The notes below the pieces were generated by a model that was given only the letters and a program-made list of their open reading frames with translations, did no database searches and had not been told where the DNA came from. Positions 58,777 through 64,000 of a stretch of DNA of 64,000 nucleotides are shown one piece after another (positions within the stretch are counted from its first letter, which is position 1; the number at the start of each line of letters is the position of its first letter). Origin of the DNA: Streptomyces piniterrae (GTDB lineage Bacteria; Actinomycetota; Actinomycetes; Streptomycetales; Streptomycetaceae); the NCBI RefSeq assembly GCF_005048155.1, contig NZ_SUMB01000001.1, positions 248,001-312,000 on the forward strand, read 5' to 3'. The position numbers were made by a program, and so were the translations under genes.

Positions 58777-59277
58777 GTGCCGAAGAACAAGCCGAAGAGC
58801 AAGCCGAAAAGCAGGCCCGACAGCAAACCCAAGAGCAAGCACGAGAGCAAGCCGGAGAACGCGCCGCGCCGTGCGGAAGCCGGCGCCCCCGCCGTCACGT
58901 CCGCCTCGCCCTGCCCCTGCGGGCGCGACGCGACCTACGGCGACTGCTGCGCCGCTTTCCACCAGGGGCGGGCCCATGCCCCCACCGCCGAGCGGTTGAT
59001 GCGCTCGCGCTACAGCGCCTTCGCGGTCGGTGACGCGGGATATCTGCTGCGCACCTGGCATTCGACGACCCGGCCCGACGCCCTCGAATTCGAGCCGGCG
59101 CAGCGGTGGACCGGGCTGGAGATTCTCGGCACCACCGGCGGCAGCGCTTTCCACACCGAGGGCACCGTGGAATTCCGCGCGCACTACACACTGCGCGGGC
59201 ACGCCGACAGCCAGCACGAGAACAGCCGCTTCGTCCGTGAAGCGGGCCAGTGGGTGTACGTGGACGCGCTGGCCTAG
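58777..59277 (+). CDS. YchJ-family (UPF0225) protein
   Basis: Protein of 166 residues. The SEC-C-like zinc motif is CPCGRDATYGDCC, followed by the YchJ core (RLMRSRYSAFAVGDAGYLLR, TWHSTTRP). The N-terminal ~30 residues are a Lys/Ser/Pro repeat (PKSKPKSRPDSKPKSK), very basic and probably disordered. GTG 58777 is the first start in frame. Members bind zinc; their cellular role is unclear. Confidence 0.88.
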   Translation: MPKNKPKSKPKSRPDSKPKSKHESKPENAPRRAEAGAPAVTSASPCPCGRDATYGDCCAAFHQGRAHAPTAERLMRSRYSAFAVGDAGYLLRTWHSTTRPDALEFEPAQRWTGLEILGTTGGSAFHTEGTVEFRAHYTLRGHADSQHENSRFVREAGQWVYVDALA

Positions 59278-59281
59278 CGGC

Positions 59282-59665
59282 TCAGTGCCCGCGCAGCTGC
59301 TCGATCTCGCGGCGGTCGCGCTTGGTGGGACGGCCGGTGCCGCGGTCGCGCAGTGCGATGACCGGCGCCTCCTCGCGCGGCGGGGCCGGCGGGCTGTTGT
59401 CGATGAAGCACTCGGCCGCGACGGGCGCGCCCACCCGCTTGCGCACCAGCCGGGTGACGACCACGATCCGCTCCCGGCCGGCGTGCCGCAGCCGCACCTC
59501 GTCGCCGTTGCGCACGCCGTGGGCCGGCTTCACGCGCTCCCCGTTGACGCGTACGTGCCCCGCGCGGCAGGCCGCCGCCGCCATCGAGCGCGTCTTGGTC
59601 AGCCGCACGGACCAGATCCAGCTGTCGATGCGGGTGGTGCCCTCGTTCCCCTCGTGTGAAGCCAT
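59282..59665 (-). CDS. S4-domain RNA-binding protein (Hsp15-like)
   Basis: Basic protein of 127 residues whose N-terminal half is an S4 domain: TRIDSWIWSVRLTKTRSMAA, CRAGHVRVNGERVKPAHGVR, GDEVRL. This matches Hsp15, which binds stalled 50S subunits that carry nascent peptidyl-tRNA. The C-terminal tail is Arg-rich (TGRPTKRDRREIEQLRG). It is convergent with the YchJ-like gene with only 4 bases between. Confidence 0.9.
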   Translation of the reverse strand: MASHEGNEGTTRIDSWIWSVRLTKTRSMAAAACRAGHVRVNGERVKPAHGVRNGDEVRLRHAGRERIVVVTRLVRKRVGAPVAAECFIDNSPPAPPREEAPVIALRDRGTGRPTKRDRREIEQLRGH

Positions 59666-59701
59666 GCCACGACTCTAGAACCCGGGGGGCGGGGGCGGGC
59701 G

Positions 59702-60784
59702 CTAGGCGGGCGGTTTCCTGCTCGTCTTCTTCGCGGCGGCCTTTTTCGCAGTCGTCCCGGCCGTGTCTTTGGCTGCGCTCCTGGCCGTGCTCTTGACCGT
59801 GCTTTTGGTCGTGCTTTTGGTTGTGCCTCTGGTCGTGCTCTGGCGCTTGACGGTGGTTTTCCCGGCCGCGGCGGTGCTCCCCTTTGCCGGGGTCTCCTTT
59901 GCCGTCGTCTTCTTCCCCGCGGTCTGTTTCGCCGCCGCCTTCTTCGCCGGCTTCCGCCCCCGTATCGGCGTCACGGTCGCCGACTCCGTCCCCGTCCCCG
60001 TCTCCGCCCCGGCCCCCTGCGCCGCCCGCACGCTCTTCTCCAGTGCGGCCATCAGGTCGATGACCTGGCCCGCGGCCCTGCCGGTATCGACGGCGACCGG
60101 CTCCTCACCCTCCAGCTTCGCGGCGACCAGCTGCTCGACCGCCTCGCGGTAGTCGTCGTGGAGTTCGGCGGGATCCAGCTCGCCCAGCGAGTCCATCAGC
60201 GTCTCGGCGAGCTTGAGCTCGTTCTCGCGGATCTGGACGTCCTTCGGCGCCACACCGTTCGCCGGCCGGATCTGGTCAGGCCACAGCAGCGAGTGCATCA
60301 CGATCGCCCCGTCGTGCGCCCGCAGCATCGCCAGCGACTCCCGGCCGCGCATGGCCACCTTGCCGATCGCGACCTTCCGGTGATGCTCCAGCGCCTCCCG
60401 CAGCACCGCGTACGGCTTCATGGCCGAGAGACCGTTGGGGCCCAGGTAGTACGCCTTGTCCAGCTGGAGCGGATCGATCTCGTCGGCGTCGACGAACGAC
60501 AGGATCGCCAGCGTCTTGGCGGTCGGCATCGGCAGCCTCGACAGGTCGTCGTCGGTGATCGGCACGATGGCCTCCTCCTCCGGCGCCTGGTAGCCCTTGC
60601 CGACCTCCTCGTTCGGCACTTCCTTGCCGTCCAGCTCGCAGATCTTGCGGTACTGGATCGGCGCGCCGTCCTTCTCGTGGATGCGGACGAAAGAGACCGA
60701 CGAGGTGCGGTCGGTGGCGCTGTAGGTCTTCACCGGGATGTTGACCAGGCCAAATGAGATGGACCCATTCCATACAGATCGCAT
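59702..60784 (-). CDS. ku: Non-homologous end-joining protein Ku
   Basis: Bacterial Ku of 360 residues, a DNA-end-binding homodimer. The start MRSVWNGSISFGLVNIPVKT is diagnostic, and the beta-barrel core (GPNGLSAMKPYAVLREALEH, HRKVAIGKVAMRGRE) is intact. The C-terminal ~85 residues are a Lys/Thr/Ala-rich disordered tail, typical of Streptomyces Ku and probably involved in DNA binding. It is divergent from a LigD-type polymerase gene across 42 bp, the classic NHEJ pairing. Confidence 0.96.
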   Translation of the reverse strand: MRSVWNGSISFGLVNIPVKTYSATDRTSSVSFVRIHEKDGAPIQYRKICELDGKEVPNEEVGKGYQAPEEEAIVPITDDDLSRLPMPTAKTLAILSFVDADEIDPLQLDKAYYLGPNGLSAMKPYAVLREALEHHRKVAIGKVAMRGRESLAMLRAHDGAIVMHSLLWPDQIRPANGVAPKDVQIRENELKLAETLMDSLGELDPAELHDDYREAVEQLVAAKLEGEEPVAVDTGRAAGQVIDLMAALEKSVRAAQGAGAETGTGTESATVTPIRGRKPAKKAAAKQTAGKKTTAKETPAKGSTAAAGKTTVKRQSTTRGTTKSTTKSTVKSTARSAAKDTAGTTAKKAAAKKTSRKPPA

Positions 60785-60794
60785 GTTCTATCCC

Positions 60795-60818
60795 TTGTGT
60801 GGGATTTTGTGTGGGATT
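60795..60818. repeat. Perfect 12-bp tandem repeat in the ku-ligD promoter gap
   Basis: TTGTGTGGGATT occurs twice without spacing (60795-60806, 60807-60818) in the 42-bp region between the two divergent start codons. With so little room, the repeat probably overlaps both promoters and may be an operator. Confidence 0.8.
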
Positions 60819-60826
60819 CTCATCGT

Positions 60827-61723
60827 ATGTCCCCGATCACCGTCGTGGAGGGGCGGCGCCTCTCGCTGACCAACCTGGACAAGGTCATCTATCCCGAGAC
60901 CGGCACCACCAAGGGGGAGGTGCTGCACTACTGCACCACCACCGCTGACCCGCTCCTCGCCCACCTCCGCGACCGGCCGGTTTCCTTCCTGCGCTACCCC
61001 GACGGTCCCGACGGACAGCGCTTCTTCACCAAGAACGTGCCACCCGGCACACCCTCCTGGGTGAAGACCTGCGAGGTGCCCCATACGAGCGGCGAGGCCA
61101 CCCGGCAGGTCCTCATCCAGGACCTGTCCTCGCTGGTCTGGGCCGCCAACCTGGTCGTCGAGCTGCACGCACCGCAGTGGACCGACGACGTCCCCGGCTC
61201 AGCCGACCGCCTCGTCTTCGATCTGGACCCCGGCGAACCGGCCACCATCGTGGAGTGCTGCACCGCCGCCCAGTGGCTGCGCGACCGGCTGTCGGCCGAC
61301 GGACTCCCGGTCTACGCGAAGACCAGCGGCTCCAAAGGCCTGCACCTCATCGTGCCCATCGAGCACACCCCCTCGGAACGGGCCACCGCCTACGCCAGGG
61401 CCCTCGCCATCGAGGCCCGCGCCGCGCTCCCCGACCTCGTCGTGCACCGGATGACCAAGGCGCTGCGCCCCGGCAAGGTCTTCATCGACTTCTCCCAGAA
61501 CGCCGCCGCCAAGACCACCGCCGTCGCCTACACGCTGCGCGCCCGCGCCATGCCCACCGTGTCCACCCCGGTCACCTGGGACGAGGTCGCCGCCTGCACC
61601 GAACCGGGGCAACTCTCCTTTCTCTTCAGCGATATCGCGGCCCGCCGCGAGCGCCACGGCGATCTGCTCGCCCCGCTCCTCGACCCCGGCCACGCCGCCC
61701 CGTTGCCGAAGTCCGCTTCGTAA
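60827..61723 (+). CDS. LigD-type NHEJ polymerase/primase domain protein
   Basis: Stand-alone archaeo-eukaryotic primase-like polymerase of 298 residues, the PolDom of LigD. It fills or extends ends during Ku-dependent joining. The metal-binding pair is in RLVFDLDPGEP, with the nucleotide-binding SGSKGLHLIVP and the late DFSQNAAAKTTAVAYTLRAR. There is no ligase or nuclease domain, so these must be encoded elsewhere. ATG 60827 lacks a visible ribosome binding site; it may be leaderless. An in-frame GTG at 60797 falls inside the repeat and is less likely. Confidence 0.92.
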   Translation: MSPITVVEGRRLSLTNLDKVIYPETGTTKGEVLHYCTTTADPLLAHLRDRPVSFLRYPDGPDGQRFFTKNVPPGTPSWVKTCEVPHTSGEATRQVLIQDLSSLVWAANLVVELHAPQWTDDVPGSADRLVFDLDPGEPATIVECCTAAQWLRDRLSADGLPVYAKTSGSKGLHLIVPIEHTPSERATAYARALAIEARAALPDLVVHRMTKALRPGKVFIDFSQNAAAKTTAVAYTLRARAMPTVSTPVTWDEVAACTEPGQLSFLFSDIAARRERHGDLLAPLLDPGHAAPLPKSAS

Positions 61724-61785
61724 CCGGGTCCGTGCGGGCCGCGACGTACATTGGCCCCATGATCGACGGGACGTCAGAGGACACC

Positions 61786-63501
61786 ATGCAGCTGCGGCCG
61801 CCGGGCCGGGAGATATCCGGCGGCGATCCGGCGTCCGGCGGCGATCGGGCACCCGGTGGCGATCGGGCACCCGGTGGCGAGGGCGGCACGGGCAATGGCG
61901 CCAAGGGCGGCCTGGCCCGCTCGTCACGGCTGATGGCGGCCGGGACCGTGGTCTCCCGGGCGACGGGAATGATCCGCATGGTCCTCCAGGCCGGCGCACT
62001 GGGCACCGGCCTGCTCGCCAGCACATACAACATCGCCAACGTCGTCCCGATGAGCATCTACACCCTGCTCATCGGCGGTGCCCTCAACTCGGTGCTGGTG
62101 CCGCAGCTCGTCCGCGCCAGGGCCGAGCACGCGGACGGCGGACGGGCCTACGAACAGCGCCTGGTCACCCTCGTCCTCACGGTGCTCGCCATCGGTACCG
62201 CGCTCGCCGTATGGGCCGCGCCGCAGATCGTCGCCATCTACACACCCGACACGCCCAGGACCCACGCCGCCTTCGAGCTCACCGTCGTCTTCGCCCGCTT
62301 CCTCCTCCCACAGATCTTCTTCTACGGCCTGTTCTTCATCCTCGGCCAAGTCCTCAACGCCCGGAGCAAGTTCGGCGCGATGATGTGGACGCCGGTCCTC
62401 AACAACGTCGTCCTGATCGCGATGTTCGGCGTCTACATCGGCGTGATGGCCGGTCCCGACCGCGTCGAGGACATCACGCCGGGCCAGATCGACCTGCTGG
62501 GCTTCGCCACCACCGGAGGAATCGCCCTCCAGGGCCTCGCCCTGATCCCCTTCGTCCGCGCCGCGGGCTTCCGCTTCCGGCCGCGCTTCGACTGGCGCGG
62601 CACCGGCCTGCGCAAAAGCATCGTGGCCGCCCGCTGGACGCTCCTGTTCGTGCTCGCCAACCTGGTCGCGATGACCGTCGTCACGCACTACGCCGACGCC
62701 GCCGACCACCAACTCCCCACCGCGGGCGTCGGGTTCAGCGCCTACTCCTACGCGCAGGGCATCTGGATGCTGCCGCAGTCGATCATCACCGTCTCCCTCG
62801 TGACGGCGCTGCTGCCGCGGATGAGCCGGGCGGTCACCGAACACCGCCTGGACGACCTGCGCGGCGACCTCTCCCGCGCCCTGCGCGTCAGCGGCGTCCT
62901 CATCGTCCCGGCCGCCTTCTTCTTCCTCGTCTTCGGCCCGCAGACCGCACAACTGCTGCTCGCCCACGGCACGGTGGACGCCACCTCGGCCGGCCCCGCC
63001 GGACAGATGCTGCAGGCCTTCGGCCTCGGCCTCATCCCGTACTCCGCCCAATACCTGCTGCTGCGCGGCTTCTACGCCTTCGAGGACACCCGTACACCGT
63101 TCTGGATGGCCGTCTGGATCAGCGCCGTCAACATCGCCCTGGCCACCGCCTGCCACCTGTGGCTGCCGGCCCGCTGGGCGGTCACCGGCATGGCCCTCGC
63201 GTACACCGTGGCCTACGGCGTCGGGCTGCTCGCCACCGCGCTGCTGCTCCGCCGACGGCTCGCCGGCCGGCTCGACGGACGACGGCTGTTCCGCACCTAC
63301 GGCAAGCTGACCGTGTCCGCCGGCGCGGCCGGGGCGCTCGGCTGGCTCGCGGCGCGCGCCTGCTCCGGCGTCCCCCTCTCGGCGGGCTGGACCCCGGTGC
63401 TGACGCTGGCCGCAGGCGCCGCCACGATGACGCTGATCTTCCTGGGCCTGGCGCGCCTTCTGAAGATCGGGGAACTGCGGAGCCTGCCCGGTTTGCGGTG
63501 A
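61786..63501 (+). CDS. MurJ/MviN-like lipid II flippase
   Basis: MOP-superfamily flippase of 571 residues with about 14 membrane segments. Family signatures include GTVVSRATGMIRMVLQAGAL and LIGGALNSVLVPQLVRA. The N-terminal ~35 residues are a Gly/Asp repeat (GDRAPGGDRAPGGEGG). It moves lipid II or a related polyprenyl-linked sugar across the membrane. I chose ATG 61786 because AGAGG lies 5 nt upstream; ATG 61759 is in frame but has no such site. Streptomyces usually have a murJ elsewhere, so this is probably a paralogue. Confidence 0.88.
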   Translation: MQLRPPGREISGGDPASGGDRAPGGDRAPGGEGGTGNGAKGGLARSSRLMAAGTVVSRATGMIRMVLQAGALGTGLLASTYNIANVVPMSIYTLLIGGALNSVLVPQLVRARAEHADGGRAYEQRLVTLVLTVLAIGTALAVWAAPQIVAIYTPDTPRTHAAFELTVVFARFLLPQIFFYGLFFILGQVLNARSKFGAMMWTPVLNNVVLIAMFGVYIGVMAGPDRVEDITPGQIDLLGFATTGGIALQGLALIPFVRAAGFRFRPRFDWRGTGLRKSIVAARWTLLFVLANLVAMTVVTHYADAADHQLPTAGVGFSAYSYAQGIWMLPQSIITVSLVTALLPRMSRAVTEHRLDDLRGDLSRALRVSGVLIVPAAFFFLVFGPQTAQLLLAHGTVDATSAGPAGQMLQAFGLGLIPYSAQYLLLRGFYAFEDTRTPFWMAVWISAVNIALATACHLWLPARWAVTGMALAYTVAYGVGLLATALLLRRRLAGRLDGRRLFRTYGKLTVSAGAAGALGWLAARACSGVPLSAGWTPVLTLAAGAATMTLIFLGLARLLKIGELRSLPGLR

Positions 63502-63513
63502 GCAGGGGCGGAC

Positions 63514-63999
63514 CTACGCGTCCCCCTGCGCGGCGGCGGTGATCCAGCCGATCACCGCGGCGACCGTGGCGTCGTCCAGGGCCGCGAGGACCCGGACGGC
63601 GGCCGCGTCCCCGGCAGCGGGAGCGACACCGGCCTTGGTGAGCGCGGCCTGAAGGTCCAGCCGACGTCGGTCGGGCGTGGCCACGGAGTACCGCAGCCGG
63701 TCCTCGGGGCGCGGGGGAGCGGGCGGCCGGTCGCCATCGCCACGGTACGGGGGCTGGAGCTGGGGGCCCTGCGGATCCGTGAGGCTCTGGGGGCGGGAGA
63801 GCCGGTGGGCGTCCGAGGCGGGTGCCGGAAACGGGATCCGGTCCTCGGGACGTGGTGGCGGACAGATCCGGTCCTCCGGGCGCGGTGGCGGGAGACGGAG
63901 ATCCGTCGAGTACGCGGGTACGAAGAAGCGCTCCGCCGGCGGCGTGCCCAACGCCGTGTCCAGCGGCGTGACCAGGGGGTGCTCGCAGTACAGCGACAT
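63514..63999 (-). CDS. Hypothetical Pro-rich protein
   Basis: Protein of 161 residues with repeated PPPRPEDRI/L units (positions about 37-100) and a C-terminal helical segment (AAVRVLAALDDATVAAVIGW). There is no signal peptide or Cys. The ATG is at the very edge of the window (63999), so a longer N-terminus cannot be excluded. It is convergent with the flippase gene. I do not recognise a family. Confidence 0.6.
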   Translation of the reverse strand: MSLYCEHPLVTPLDTALGTPPAERFFVPAYSTDLRLPPPRPEDRICPPPRPEDRIPFPAPASDAHRLSRPQSLTDPQGPQLQPPYRGDGDRPPAPPRPEDRLRYSVATPDRRRLDLQAALTKAGVAPAAGDAAAVRVLAALDDATVAAVIGWITAAAQGDA

Positions 64000-64000
64000 C

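Overview
High-GC (about 70%) actinobacterial chromosome, almost certainly Streptomyces: GTG/TTG starts with GGAGG-type ribosome binding sites, RbpA with a SigR-type promoter, a DasR-type chitinase promoter, a Ku/LigD pair, an Lnt/Ppm1 pair and DUF6230/DUF6114 proteins all point that way.

Bases 1-31320 are one modular type I polyketide cluster, nearly all on the minus strand, and it continues leftward out of the window. Reading in the direction of transcription: four single-module PKS proteins, called here PKS-1 (30340-25352, KS-AT-KR-ACP), PKS-2 (25309-19727, KS-AT-DH-KR-ACP), PKS-3 (19665-14734, KS-AT-KR-ACP) and PKS-4 (14669-9228, KS-AT-KR-ACP-TE). They are followed by an MFS exporter, an alpha/beta hydrolase overlapping a cytochrome P450, and a second unit of KAS III, tandem 3-hydroxyacyl-CoA dehydrogenase, crotonyl-CoA carboxylase/reductase (Ccr), a P450-type ferredoxin and the start of an APH-fold kinase. 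A type II thioesterase is divergent from PKS-1. KAS III, the dehydrogenase and Ccr form the set expected for a dedicated alkylmalonyl-CoA extender. Two AT domains (PKS-1 and PKS-3) have specificity motifs that are neither the malonyl HAFH nor the methylmalonyl YASH type, so they are the natural users of it. There is no loading module or KSQ domain in the window. Direct repeats of TAGGGG lie upstream of all three minus-strand units and suggest one pathway activator, not encoded here.

Bases 31321-32308 are a scar of gene fragments (FtsK/SpoIIIE-like transfer ATPase, an AAA ATPase, a 25-residue tail on the other strand). This looks like the remains of an integrative element at the cluster edge.

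Bases 32309-64000 look like conserved chromosome. In order: aldehyde dehydrogenase with a GAF regulator; the DUF6114/DUF6230 pair and a TetR regulator; GH18 chitinase; acyl-CoA dehydrogenase; threonine-synthase-like PLP enzyme; a two-gene unit with an APH-like kinase; Zn-ribbon protein; Lrp regulator; amidohydrolase; Lnt and Ppm1; FxsA; RbpA; UMF1-type MFS; GDPD; YczE with its MocR-type regulator; an FtsK-like ATPase with a degenerate Walker A plus a small membrane partner; YchJ-like protein; S4 protein; Ku; LigD polymerase; a MurJ-like flippase; and a proline-rich protein. Two copies of a short interspersed palindromic repeat occur, one inserted in frame in a coding gene. No tRNA, rRNA or CRISPR array was seen.
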